NCBI RefSeq assembly: GCF_018623055.1
Contig: NZ_CP076019.1
Span: 2,232,001 to 2,296,000, forward strand
Reading direction: 5' to 3'
DNA from: Halorubrum sp. 2020YC2
GTDB taxonomy: Archaea > Halobacteriota > Halobacteria > Halobacteriales > Haloferacaceae
DNA: 64,000 nt
Of this stretch, positions 33,755 to 43,697 are shown one piece after another (the first letter of the stretch is position 1; each line of letters opens with the position of its first letter). A program made the position numbers and the translations under genes. Under the pieces are notes generated by a model. It searched no databases. It was given only the letters and a program-made list of their open reading frames with translations, and was not told the DNA's origin.

Positions 33755-34229
33755 CTTATAAATAAGAGACAGCGGATCGACGTTGACCACTTCCAAAGCC
33801 CCAGCCGCTCACTTATAAATAACTGACTGCGGATCAGCGGAGAACACCTCCAAAGCCCCAGCCGCGAGGGCTCGCGCGACTCGCTGCGCTCCTCAGTCAG
33901 TCGCTACCGCTCCTTCTTTGCGGTGCTTGCGTCGTCGTGCTTCGCCCTCGCGGCTGCCCCTTTGACTCCCACCCCGCCCCGCACAGCACCGCACCTCACA
34001 CCTCCCCAGCCTCGCGGCTCACGGCTCGCGGCTTCGCCGCTCGCGTTCGCCGCGTCCCTCGCGCGTGCTGTCGCCGGCGCTACGCGCCGGCTGCCAGAGG
34101 GACCGAAGGTCCCTCGCGACTCGCGGTCGCCTTCGGCGGCCGCTCGCAGGCACGCAGGGAGGCGCGACGCGCCTCTTACAGCCGGCGGCAGAGCCGCCGG
34201 CGACGCCACCGCCTCGTTCATTTATAAAC
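33755..34229 (-). repeat. Dispersed structured intergenic element, copy E
   Basis: Minus-strand copy in a 646-base gap before priS. Leading TATA at 34219-34229; GGGAGTCAAAGGGGCAG near 33954-33970. The central hairpin arms (33859-33871 and 33944-33956) pair over 13 bp. The tail has units ending at 33863 and 33806, 57 bp apart, and TATA-like CTTATAAAT at 33812-33820 and 33755-33763, also 57 apart. Its leader shares an extra hairpin block (CGCCGGCGG/CCGCCGGC and AGGCGCG/CGCGCCT) with copy A. The leading TATA could also serve priS, 66 bases downstream. Confidence 0.78.
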
Positions 34230-34294
34230 AATTGCTGTCGCGGTCGCCGGCGAACGGTAACGTTGATACGTCGACCGCGGGTACGAGAGGAGAC

Positions 34295-35455
34295 ATGGAC
34301 GACCGGACCCGCGAGTACCTCCGGGTCGCTTCAGCGACTACTACCGGTCGGTCTCGCTGTCGCTCCCGCCCGACGCGAACCTCCGCGAGTGGGGCCACAT
34401 CCCGTGGACCCCCGGGTCGGGGACGACGATGGTCCGCCACCAGTCGCTGTACGACCTCGGTGACGTCGACACGTTCTTCGCGGACAACGCGCCCCGACAC
34501 GCCTACTTCTCGGCCGCGCGCTACGACGACCCGGGCGCGGCGACGATGGGACAGAAGGGGTGGCGGAACGCCGACCTCGTCTTCGATTTAGACGCCGACC
34601 ACCTCCCCGGCGTCGACCCGGAGACCACCTCGTACCCGGAGATGCTCGCGACGTGTAAGGACGCGCTCCTGCGCCTGCTGGACTTCATCGACGACGACTT
34701 CGCGTTCGAGGACGTGACCGTCGTCTTCTCCGGCGGGCGGGGCTACCACGTCACGTCCGCGACGAGAGCGTCCGGGAGTTAGACAGCGACGCGCGCCGCG
34801 AGGTCGTCGACTACGTGCGCGCGATCGACCTCAACACCGACGGGCTGATCCGGACCGTCTCGGACCGCGGGACGACGAAGCGCGTCCTCCGTACGGAGGG
34901 CGGGTGGGGCGCGCGCGTCCACGACGCCCTGGTCGAGTACGCCGACGACCTGCGCGAGATGGACGACGAGGCCGCCCGCGAGCGACTGACGGAACTCGAC
35001 GGCATCGGCGAGGGGCGCGCGGAGACGATCCTCGGCGCGTTCGACCGGAACCCGACCGCGGTGCCGAGGGCAACGTCGAGGCCGGCGGCCCGGGAGTCAG
35101 GCGGCTCGTCTCCGCGCTCGCCTCGCGCGTCGCCGCGGAGGACGCCGCGCCGATCGACGAGCCGGTGACGACCGACACCCGCCGGCTCATCCGGCTGCCG
35201 GGGACGCTCCACGGCGGCTCCGCCCTGGTCGTCACGCCGCTCGACCGCGACGAGATAGACGAGTTCGACCCGCTCCGGGACGCGGTCCCGGACCGGTTCG
35301 TCGGGCGCGAGATCCGGATCGAGACCGACGCGGATCGGACGGTAGAATTAAACGGCGAGCGCGTCAGAGTTGAATCCGGTAGAAACACCGTGCCCGAGTA
35401 CGCGGGAGCGTTCCTGATGGCCCGCGGCGAGGCGCGGAAAGCCCCCGAACGATGA
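34295..35455 (+). CDS. priS: DNA primase small subunit, frame broken three times
   Basis: Read across three breaks, this gives a complete archaeal/eukaryotic-type primase catalytic subunit of about 386 residues. Start [18 protein letters not shown]; then [26 protein letters not shown] with the catalytic Asp pair; [29 protein letters not shown]; and [16 protein letters not shown]. Frame changes lie near 34324, 34750 and 35064, each consistent with one lost base (for example CACGTCACGTCC for CACGTCCACGTCC). Priming of replication is essential, so these are probably sequence errors. It is followed after 10 bases by the gins gene, a conserved pair in haloarchaea. Confidence 0.85.
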
Positions 35456-35465
35456 CCGACAACAA

Positions 35466-36583
35466 ATGAACCTCGACGAACTTCGATCCGCGCAGGCGAA
35501 GGAGCGCCGGAAGGACAGCCTCCAGCACCTGCGGGACTCGTTTTACGACGACGTGGGCGCGTACGTCGCGGACTTACGCGCCGCGCGCGACCGCCGCGCC
35601 GAGCAGGTCGAGAACCCGTTCGAGGACGACGACATCCGCCGGCTCTCCGACGAGGTGGAGACCGCCGAGGAGGTCGCGGAGGCGCTGTACGAGCGCCGGG
35701 TCGGCAAGGTCGTCAAGCTCGCCTCCTTCGCCGCGGCCGACATGTCCGTCGACGAGGAGGGGATGACGACCGAGGAGCGCCGGCTGTTCGACGACCTCGT
35801 CGAGCGCATCACCGCGAACAAGTCGGAGGTCCTCGACGTGCTCGCGGGCGAGTCCCCGGTAGCGAACGGCTCCGCGACGGGCGACGGGGCCCCAGACGAC
35901 ACGCCGGCCTCGGACGCCGCCCCGGCGCCGGACCCCCCGACGGACCGAGCGCCCGAGACACAGGCGACCCGATCGGCCGACGAGGCGAAGGCGACCGGCG
36001 CGGAGCCGACCGGCGCGGAGCCGACCGAGTCGCCGCCCGCCGACGGGGCGCGCTCGCCGGTGCGATGGGCGGCGACGACGGCGAGTCGAACCCCGACGCG
36101 TCGGCGGGGTCGCCCGAGGGCGGAGCGGTCCCGTCGGCCGGGCCCGGTGACGAGGCCGACGCCGAGACGACGCCGGTGCCGCCCGACCCGGCGCCCCCGG
36201 GAGCCGTCGGCGTCGGGGACGAAGGGAGCGAGGCCGACGGAACCGGTGACGCCGGCGCGGCCGACGCCGACCTCGGCGGCGACGCGGACGCGGAGCCGGA
36301 CCCCGGGGCGACGGCGGACGGCGGAGCGGTGCCCGAGACGGGAACGGGGGGCGGGCCGGCGCCCGAAACGAGCACGGACGACGGGTCGGACGACGTGCCG
36401 GACGCCGACTCCGGCGCGGCGGCGGCGGCCGAGCGGGCGACCGTCCGGATCACTCGCGACGTCGGGGCCATCTTCGGCGTCGACGAGCGGGAGTACGAAC
36501 TCGCCAGCGAGGACGTCGTCTCGCTCCCGGTCGAGAACGCCGACCCGCTGGTTCAGCGCGACGCCGCCGAGCGCATCGACTGA
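35466..36583 (+). CDS. gins: GINS complex protein, frame broken once
   Basis: An archaeal GINS (Gins15/51-type) protein of about 372 residues. The N-terminal helical A domain (NLDELRSAQAKERRKDSLQH) ends near residue 135 and a very long acidic, Ala/Pro/Thr-rich linker follows. The C-terminal B domain is the short beta domain VRITRDVGAIFGVDEREYEL to PLVQRDAAERID. The frame changes near 36056-36065, consistent with one lost G in the linker. GINS joins MCM and the RecJ/GAN protein at the replication fork. The linker is longer than usual for the family. Confidence 0.78.
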
Positions 36584-36685
36584 CGCCGGGGGTCTCTTTT
36601 CCCGCGGGGACGCGGCCGCGAGGGGTCGGGAGTCTGGAAAGCGTGACCGACGGACACTAACGCCGCGGGCGGCTACGGGCGCTCG

Positions 36686-37929
36686 ATGGAGTTGGAGTTC
36701 CTCGGCGGCGCCCGCGAGGTCGGCCGGAGCGCCCTCCTCGTCGACGACGCCCTCCTTCTGGACTACGGGCTCATGACGGCCGACCCGCCGCGGTACCCGG
36801 TCCGGGACCCCGAGCCGGAGGCGGTCGTCGCCTCGCACGGACACCTCGACCACGTCGGGGCGGTGCCCGCGCTGCTGAAGGGCGACCGCCGACCGCCGTC
36901 CACTGGACGCCGCCGACCGGCGAACTCGCGCGGACGCTGGCCGAGGACACGCTGAAGCTCCACGGCAACAGCCCGCTGTGTCCGTTCGGCGCCGAACACG
37001 TCGCGCGGCTGGGCGAGGTGAACGCCGGCACGGCTACGGCGACCCCTTCCGGTCGCGGGCGGAATCGACGGCGGCGGCTACGAGGTGACGCTGTTCTCGG
37101 CGGGACACATCCCCGGCTCCGCGCACGTCCTCGTCGACGACGGGGACACGCGGCTGCTGTACTCCGGGGACTTCCACACCGACGACCAGCGGCTGGTCGC
37201 GGGGACGACGGCGCGCCCCGACGCCGACGTCGTCGTCTGCGAGTCCACCTACGCCGACGTGACCCACGAGGAGCGCGCGGCGGTGGAGTCGGCGTGGGCC
37301 GAGCGCGTCGAGCGGACGATATGGGAGGGCGGCACCGTCGTCGCGCCCGCGTTCGCCATCGGCCGGACGCAGGAGCTGCTCCTCGTCGCGGCCGCGGACG
37401 GCCTCACGCCGTACGTCGACGGGATGGGCGTCGAGGTGACCGAGATGCTCCGAGGGTACCCGTCGTTCCTGCGCGACTCGGACGCGTTCGACGCGGCGGT
37501 CGGAAGGGCTCGCGCCGTCACGGGGCGCGACGGACAGCGCGAGCGGATCGCGGCCGAGAACGCCCTGATCGTCACCACCTCGGGGATGCTCGCGGGCGGC
37601 CCCGTCCACACGTACCTCCCGGAAATCCGGACGAACCCGACGAACCTCGTGACGCTGACGGTACCAAGTGGAGGGGACGCCGGGACGCGAGCTACAGGAG
37701 CGGGCAGTTGGAGCTGAACGGACGGGTTCAGCCCGTGAGCGCGCGGGTGGAGTCGTACGACTTCTCCGCGCACGCCGACCGCGAGGGGCTGGAGTCCTTT
37801 TTGGACGCCTACCGGGACGCGCGGGTGCTGGTGAACCACGGCGACCGCTGCGAGGCGTTCGCGGAGGACCTCCGAGCGGACGGGTTCGCGGCGAGCGCGC
37901 CCGAAATCGGGGAGCGGATCGGGTTGTGA
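36686..37929 (+). CDS. Metallo-beta-lactamase/beta-CASP ribonuclease, multiply frame-broken
   Basis: Across five breaks the gene encodes a beta-CASP nuclease of about 413 residues resembling archaeal CPSF2-type proteins without KH domains. Metal motif 2 is SHGHLDHVG, motif 3 is SAGHIPGSAHVL, motif 4 is YSGDFHTDDQR; then CESTYADVTHE and the beta-CASP block PAFAIGRTQELLLV and TTSGMLAGGPVHTY; GYQVEGTPGREL and SYDFSAHADREGL complete it. Breaks are near 36894, 37028, 37050, 37663 and 37707. Such enzymes cut or trim RNA 3' ends. Breaks in a conserved enzyme point to sequence errors. Confidence 0.75.
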
Positions 37930-37963
37930 GCCGCGTCGACCGCCGCGCGGCCGGCCGCTCCGT

Positions 37964-38521
37964 TCACTCCCGCTTCCGGAGTTCGGGCGGTTTCTCCAAG
38001 TTGCCGAGGCGAGTGCGCTCGCCGTAGTAGTAGTGGAGCGCGGCGGAGACCGCGAAGGCGGTGACCGCGAAGGCGGCGACGGCGGTGCCGTCGAGCGCGG
38101 CGAACAGGGGGCCTTGACCGCGACCGCGAGCGTGACGGCGCCAACAGCGCGGCGAGCCCGAGGTAGTAGAGGCTCCACGGGATCTCCCGCCCGCGGAGCA
38201 CCTCGATGTACACGTCGAGGTCGTCGAGGACCGGCGTGGGTTCGACCACCTTCGCCTCGTCGTCGTACTCGACCACGCCGCGCTCGTCGAGCTTCGGCAG
38301 GTGGGTGCGCGTGAGGACCGTGTGGACGTTGCGCCGGTCGTCGTAGCCGATCGTCTCGGGGTCGACGCCCAGCTCCCAGGCGGTGACGCGCGTCGAGAGG
38401 TCGGCCACGTCCATCGGCCGTCGGCGCGCTTCAGGGCGTGGATCGCGAAGCGGCGGCGGCGGTTCGCGAGCAGTTCGAATATCTCTCCTTCCGGCAGCGA
38501 TACGTCGCCCGTCGTTCCCAT
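37964..38521 (-). CDS. DUF7344-type winged-helix membrane protein, frame-broken
   Basis: From ATG 38521 (MGTTGDVSLPEGEIFELLAN) the translation reads RRRRFAIHALKRADG, changes frame near 38412, and continues DVADLSTRVTAWELGV and NVHTVLTRTHLPKLDERGVV, the winged-helix pattern of haloarchaeal DUF7344-like regulators. Further breaks near 38143 and 38108 precede two C-terminal membrane helices ending YYYGERTRLGNLEKPPEL. It is probably a membrane-tethered DNA-binding protein of about 187 residues. All three breaks fit lost bases. Confidence 0.62.
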   Translation of the reverse strand: MGTTGDVSLPEGEIFELLANRRRRFAIHALKRADGRWTWPTSRRASPPGSWASTPRRSATTTGATSTRSSRAPTCRSSTSAAWSSTTTRRRWSNPRRSSTTSTCTSRCSAGGRSRGASTTSGSPRCWRRHARGRGQGPLFAALDGTAVAAFAVTAFAVSAALHYYYGERTRLGNLEKPPELRKRE

Positions 38522-38946
38522 CGGGGTCGTCGAGAGCATCGTGTGGCGCGCGCCGACCGAGACCGCTGGCGGGTCTCCTGTTCGGCGGTTAACACTAACC
38601 CGTGTCCCAGACTACATAAATCGAGCCGACGTTTTAGCGGAGTGGAGGGGATATTCGGCGGGTATATCACCCCCTTCGGCCGGGTCAAGCGGTGCTTGAT
38701 GTGGCGAATTACGGGCTGAAACCGCGGTTTCGGCGTCGTTTCCGAAATCAGAAATGAACCGGGTTCGAGCGCGGGTCGAGGTCGGATCAAGCGGTGCCTG
38801 TGGCGGTTCGAGGCCGGGTCGTGATTTCTTCCGGGAGTTCCTGTGGCGCTTCGAGCGTGTCATAACGATAGGGGATAGGCTACATGGGGGAAGTGAAGCG
38901 GCCGACGCGGGACGGTCCCCGCGAGCCCGGTCGCGGACACACAACC
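38522..38946. other. Gene-free region before the SipW-type cluster, with direct repeats
   Basis: No credible gene. TCAAGCGGTGC occurs at 38685-38695 and 38787-38797. CTGTGGCGnTTCGAG occurs at 38798-38812 and 38841-38855 (14 of 15 identical). An AT-richer stretch (CATAACGATAGGGGATAGG, 38860-38880) before the first secreted-protein gene could hold its promoter. The repeats may be regulator sites. Confidence 0.35.
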
Positions 38947-39492
38947 ATGGAACGACGTAAGTTCGTAGTTGGCCTGGGTGCATTGGCTTCCGGAAGCGCG
39001 GCCGCGATGGGTACGGGCGCGTTCACGAGTGTGACGGCTAATCGGCAGGTCGACGTTAAGGTCGCCGAAGACGCCAACGCATACCTCGGGCTTCAGAATT
39101 CCGGGGACGCAAACGATCCGTACTTTGATGCGTCCGGTGACGAGTACTCGGTCGACTTCAATAGTATTCCTGACGATACCACTAATGGGACCGCCGGCGG
39201 CTCCGGTGTGAACCCGAACGCTGACACGATTGCGGAATCGGTTTTCCAGATTGTCAATCAGGGAACGCAGGAAGTTACCGTTTCCCTGTCCGGAGATGGC
39301 GATGTCTCGACTCAAGGCCGGTCGACTTCTGTTTCCGCTCCGAGCAATGATGGGATTAATGCGTCTCTCTCGGATGACGAGGCTGGAGACGCGACGCTCT
39401 CGCCGGGAGACTCCATCGACGTCGACTTCGCCATTAATTCCGGAACGTCAGATCTCAGTGGAACGCTCACGATCAGCGCAAACGACACCTAA
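38947..39492 (+). CDS. SipW/DUF1102-type secreted protein 1
   Basis: A 181-residue protein starting MERRKFVVGLGALASG. The N-terminus is a SipW-type signal: basic ERRK, a hydrophobic stretch, and GTGAFTSVTANRQV, the boundary motif shared by all four proteins in this cluster. The mature part is acidic and beta-rich, with VFQIVNQGTQEVTVSLSG as a family landmark. Such proteins are thought to be exported and form extracellular fibres or surface layers, like bacterial TasA/camelysin. No SipW-like peptidase lies in this window. Confidence 0.75.
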   Translation: MERRKFVVGLGALASGSAAAMGTGAFTSVTANRQVDVKVAEDANAYLGLQNSGDANDPYFDASGDEYSVDFNSIPDDTTNGTAGGSGVNPNADTIAESVFQIVNQGTQEVTVSLSGDGDVSTQGRSTSVSAPSNDGINASLSDDEAGDATLSPGDSIDVDFAINSGTSDLSGTLTISANDT

Positions 39493-39507
39493 AACAGGTG
39501 ACTGAAA

Positions 39508-40092
39508 ATGAACCGTAGACAGCTGTTGGCTGGCCTGGGTGCGGCCGCTGCGGGTGGCGGCGCAGCGCTTGGAACGGGCGCGTTCACGAGTGTAGAGGCA
39601 GATAGATCGGTTAACGTTAGTGTTGCCGATGAGGACCAAGCGTACCTCGCAATTTCTCCTGCGAGTAGCGCCAACTCGAATTTCGCGTTCCAGGACACGA
39701 GTAGTGGTGGGAAAAACCAACTGTCGCTGGATTTCAATGCCGTGAACGGCGTCACCGGTCAAGGTGTCGGCAATTCCTCGGACTACTCGTTCGACGGTGT
39801 GTTTGTAGTTGAAAATCAGGGAACCCAAGATCTAGATATTTATATTGAACAACTGAGCGCAGGTGACTTCGAGGACGGCCCTGGTACCGGGAACTCTCCA
39901 AATGGTACGCTAGATGTGGAGTTTTATCCGGGGAGCAGTTCCGACAGTCCACTCACCGCGTCTGATGCGGCTAGTTCCAACTCTGTGAGCGTTAGCCTAG
40001 GGAGTTCACAGCTCATCGGAGTCAATATCGATATCGGCAATGTCGATGTTAAAAGCTGGGAAGCGGACGTTACTATAGAGGCGGAAGGCTAG
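39508..40092 (+). CDS. SipW/DUF1102-type secreted protein 2
   Basis: A 194-residue paralog of the preceding protein, 15 bases downstream and so probably co-transcribed. It starts MNRRQLLAGLGAAAAGG with GTGAFTSVEADRSVNVSVAD at the signal boundary, then VFVVENQGTQDLDIYIEQ in the mature part. It lacks an added domain. Its base composition is lower in GC than the flanking housekeeping genes, suggesting acquired DNA. Confidence 0.75.
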   Translation: MNRRQLLAGLGAAAAGGGAALGTGAFTSVEADRSVNVSVADEDQAYLAISPASSANSNFAFQDTSSGGKNQLSLDFNAVNGVTGQGVGNSSDYSFDGVFVVENQGTQDLDIYIEQLSAGDFEDGPGTGNSPNGTLDVEFYPGSSSDSPLTASDAASSNSVSVSLGSSQLIGVNIDIGNVDVKSWEADVTIEAEG

Positions 40093-40111
40093 CTGAACCA
40101 ATTTTATTTCA

Positions 40112-40151
40112 CCCACGTTGGCGTACGGTGGTTCGATTCCGCCGGTGGGCA
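40112..40151 (+). other. tRNA acceptor/T-arm-like minihelix in the cluster
   Basis: Between two secreted-protein genes, GGTGG-TTCGATT-CCGCC (40127-40143) forms a perfect T arm with a standard loop. It is followed by GGTGGGC plus A (40144-40151), an acceptor-like 3' strand and discriminator base. CCCAC at 40112-40116 can pair with GTGGG at 40145-40149. There are no D or anticodon arms, so this is not a full tRNA. It could be a tRNA 3'-end remnant left at an integration site, or chance. Confidence 0.35.
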
Positions 40152-40179
40152 TCGCCCTTTGCAGGGCCACTTCCCGAAC

Positions 40180-41966
40180 ATGAAACGACGTACGCTGCTC
40201 ATCTCGATTGGCGGTGCGGCAGGCACAGCTGGCGTGATCGGAACTGGAGCGTTCACGAGCGTGGAGGCCGACCGCGACGTCTCGGTGACGGTCGCAAACG
40301 AGGAAAACGCCTATCTCGGAATCGAACCGTCACCGTCGTCGTCCGCGAACAGCGAGTTCGCGACACAGGATTCCAGTAATGGCGATCAGATCGCACTGAA
40401 CTTCGACGACTCGGGGAACAGCGGGAGCGGTGTCGGCCTGAGTTCGGTCTACGACTTCGACGACGTTTTCAGGATTACCAATCAGGGGACACAGACGATC
40501 TACGTCTGGGCGAATTTCAGTGGCGGCGACCTGAGCGACGACGATATCTGGTTCTATCCGGACGGCGAGTCCAGTCGAAAGCTGAACGACGGAGATAACA
40601 GCGTCGTGACGGTCCCGGTCGGTGAAACCGTCAAGATGGGCGTCCACATCGACACGAACGTCCTCGAATCGGAGGACGGGGATCAGACGCTCACAGCAAC
40701 ACTTACTGCTGATGTCGATGTTCCCACCGATTCGAACCCCTCCGATGGAGTCGGGGAAGACGCTGCCGTCGTCAGCAAAAATCCGGATGACGGCGAGTAC
40801 AGTTCGATCCAGTCCGCAATTGATGCCGTTGACGGGACGACGGTCTTGGTCGAGTCCGGTACGTACGAAGAAAGTGTGACAATTGATGTTGAGGGTCTGA
40901 CGCTCAAAGCCGCCGGGGACGCCTCACCGACGATTGACGCGTCAGGTATCAACGGCGGTTCGATTCCCGTGCTGGTGATGATGCAGACGGTGTGACCGTG
41001 GACGACGAGAACATCGAGTTCCTGTCTGGGATTGACGTGGGTGTAGACTTCAGTGACTACGAGCCTGGCATCACCGAGACCGACGCTGACGCGATCGTCA
41101 CCGGTGACGCTGCCGAAACTGACGAATTCAACAGCATCGGCGCTGCACTGGATCAAAAAGGCGCAGACACCACGGTGCTCGTGAAGTCCGACTACGACGC
41201 TAGCAACGAGAATTCGAATAATGATGGCAGTAATAGTGCCCTAATAAGTATCGTTCATAAGAACGTTGAAGTCATCTCCCAAGAGGGCCCAACGAAAACA
41301 GTGATTGATGAGAGGCCAGATGCGACCGGTGGCGGCCGAGCCGTTGACATCAACGCGGCGAATGTTGTGTTCAAAGGATTTGACGTGTCCAATGCAGCTC
41401 AGGAAGGCATCGTTGTCACCGGTGTTGAGAATGCAAAGGGCATCGAAATCACGGACAACAAGGTCACCTCAGACACCGATGGTATTCTGGTCTCAGAGTA
41501 TGGCCCGGAAGGCTTCGACTCTGCTAGCACGGACGGTATTGTGATTGAAAACAATGAGATTAATCATAAGAGATTTGGGGTTTCTCTCAGTAACGGTGCT
41601 ACGGAACCAGTCGTTAAGCACAATACGATAATCGGCAATGGAAATGAAAGAGGAATCGCTCTGAATCGTGATGGGGAGGGAGTTACTAATGCGACTGTTG
41701 AGGCAAACCTCGTTGAGACCAGCTACGTCGGATTCCAGCGTAACGACGACGGCAGCACGGTTGAGAGTCTGAGCAACAACCACTTCATCAACAATGACCT
41801 GCTGGCCATTGCAAATAGCGCGTCTGGTCAGCTTGACGCTACTGAGAATTTCTTTGGCACTGAAGATCGACAGACCATCCAAGATGAAAAAATCAGTGGC
41901 AGTGGAGGAGATACCGTCTTTGATCCGTTCGCTGCTGTCGAGATTGACCCGGACGCCGGTAAGTAA
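40180..41966 (+). CDS. SipW/DUF1102-type protein 3 fused to a beta-helix domain, one frame break
   Basis: From ATG 40180 (MKRRTLLISIGG) with the same GTGAFTSVEADRDVSVTVA signal boundary and VFRITNQGTQTIYV landmark. After about residue 200 comes SIQSAIDAVDGTTVLVESGTYEE, the entry of a pectate-lyase-like parallel beta-helix. It continues past a break near 40975 (a lost G) with repeats such as IEITDNKVTSDTDGILVSE and GIVIENNEINHKRFGVSLSN. Total about 595 residues. The beta-helix may bind or cut polysaccharide. The lower-GC sequence suggests a transferred module. Confidence 0.75.
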
Positions 41967-42066
41967 GCAGGCTACCTACCTACTCCTTCGATGTGACCGC
42001 TCGCTAACTGACTGCGATTTTTCCTCCATTCTTTCAATACCCGGAAAGCGACAGCCACAGGACTAT

Positions 42067-42245
42067 TCAAGTACTGATACCCGTCTCGTCGTAAATCTCC
42101 CTGAGTTGCTCCGGGCTATAGTCCAAGTAATGCTTCTGCAACGCTTGACGGCGTTCGCCCGGCGAAGGCATCGATGTACTTCGCGTCGACACCACACCGA
42201 CTCATGTCTGTCGCGAACCATCGGCGGCTTTTCTGAATCGTTATC
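42067..42245 (-). pseudogene. C-terminal remnant of a tyrosine recombinase (integrase)
   Basis: In the 470-base gap 41967-42437, minus-strand translation gives RRWFATDMSRCGVDAKYIDA, then FAGRTPSSV and, after one frame change near 42140, HYLDYSPEQLREIYDETGIS followed by a stop. This is the usual C-terminal end of haloarchaeal phage-type integrases, with the last conserved Tyr region. No N-terminal part is found, so it is a remnant. It marks past integration beside the cluster. The rest of the gap (to 42437) shows no gene. Confidence 0.55.
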
Positions 42246-42437
42246 TTCACACAGGTCTACTCAGACAGGTACCGGAATTTGTCGTTCACGGAATCACAAC
42301 CACACCCTTCAGAGCCATCAGGATGCTCCTGAACCGGTTCGACCGACTCATAACAAGGTGGGTAGAGTCGGATCGTCGTGGTAAGAGAGCCATGCGTGAT
42401 TCGGGATCGACCCCGGTCACGCTGGACGCAACCACCA

Positions 42438-43675
42438 ATGGAACGACGCAAGTTCATCCTCGCAATCGGCGGTATCGTAAGCACCGGCGCCGCGGTCGGG
42501 TCCGGCGCGTTCACCAGCGTCGAAGCGACCCGCGACGTCTCCGTCTCGGTCGCGGACGACGCCAGCGCCTACCTCGCGATGGAACCGTTGTCCTCCCCCA
42601 ACGGAGCCAGTTCGCCGCCACCGACGCGACGTCCTCGCGCTGGACTTTCCGAGAGCGGCAACGACGGCGCGGGCCTCGGCACGGACTCGGTCTACGACTT
42701 CGATAAGGTGTTCCAGATAGCCAACCAGGGCACCCAAGGGGTGTACGTCTGGGCGACGTTCGGCGGTTCGACGGGCGATCTCACCGTGGGCGACGAGGAC
42801 ACCGACGTCTGGCTCTACCCGAACGGCGACCCCGACAACAAACTTCGCGACAGCGAAGACGACGTGCTCTACCTGCCGACCGGCTCGTCGGCCGACATCG
42901 GCGTCCACGTCGACACGCACGACCTCGGCGTCGACGACGATCAGGAGCTGACGATGACCGTTCGAGCCGACGTGAACAACCCCGCACAGGGCGACGTGGT
43001 CGGCGGCGGCGGGACGGTCGTCGAGGGACCGGCCGACGGACTCGTGAGCTACTGGCCGCTCGACGACGTCGAGAGCGGAACCGCCGTCGACGCGGTCGGA
43101 ACGAACGACGGGAATGTCGAGGGGTCAGTTCCGTTGACGGGAAAGTAGGAAACGCGGGAGCGTTCGACGGGAGCGACGATTACGTGGGAATCCCTGACGA
43201 TCCGAGCCTCGATCTCACGGAGTCGCTAAGTCTCGCCGCGTGGGTGAAACCCGCCAGCGGTCAAGAAGGGTACGAGCGGATCATCTCCCGTGAAAAGGCT
43301 GGGGGCGGGAACCGACAATACAATATCGGGCTGGATCAGAGCGCAACAGAGCCGCGGACGGTCGTCGATACAACCGCTGAAGACGGAGTCGAAGTTTTCC
43401 GGAGCGATTTCAGTTACGGACGGAGAGTGGCATCACGTCGCGATGACGTTCGAGAGCGGTGACGCGGTTCGTCTCTACTTAGACGGGAGTGAGGTAGACG
43501 AAACGTCAGTCGGCACCGGTGACACGCTCGTGAGTCGTTTCCTCGCAAGTGGTTTTAGGCGCGCCGGCACAGCTGGATCGGCTCTTTCGAGGGTCGTATC
43601 GACGACGCTCGTATTTACGATCGTGCGCTCTCGAAGAACGAAGTGTCGGATCTGGTTACCGAAACGGACGTGTAA
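42438..43675 (+). CDS. SipW/DUF1102-type protein 4 fused to a LamG domain, frame-broken
   Basis: From ATG 42438 (MERRKFILAIGGIVSTG), signal boundary GSGAFTSVEATRDVSVSVAD and landmark VFQIANQGTQGVYVWATF. Breaks near 42604 and 42640 cancel each other. After about residue 195 (DGLVSYWPLDDVESGTAVDA) comes a laminin-G/concanavalin-like domain: AGAFDGSDDYVGIPDDPSLD, LTESLSLAAWVKPASGQ, VTDGEWHHVAMTFESGDA, VRLYLDGSEVDE, RIYDRALSKNEVSDL. More breaks are near 43130, 43410 and 43535-43580. The stop is TAA at 43673. LamG domains bind sugars, which suits an outer surface fibre. Confidence 0.68.
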
Positions 43676-43697
43676 CTACCGGAAAGGTACTTTCCAG

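Noticed and set aside
34295-35455. priS as a true pseudogene
   Set aside because: Full-length domains remain across all three breaks, breaks cluster with those of neighbours, and the gene should be essential.
40955-40978. Second T-arm-like GGTTCGATTCC
   Set aside because: It lies inside the coding sequence of the beta-helix fusion and lacks a pairing acceptor strand.
42257-42514. 85-residue minus-strand frame before the LamG gene
   Set aside because: Most of it is antisense to the start of the LamG fusion gene, and the remaining 3' part has no recognisable family.
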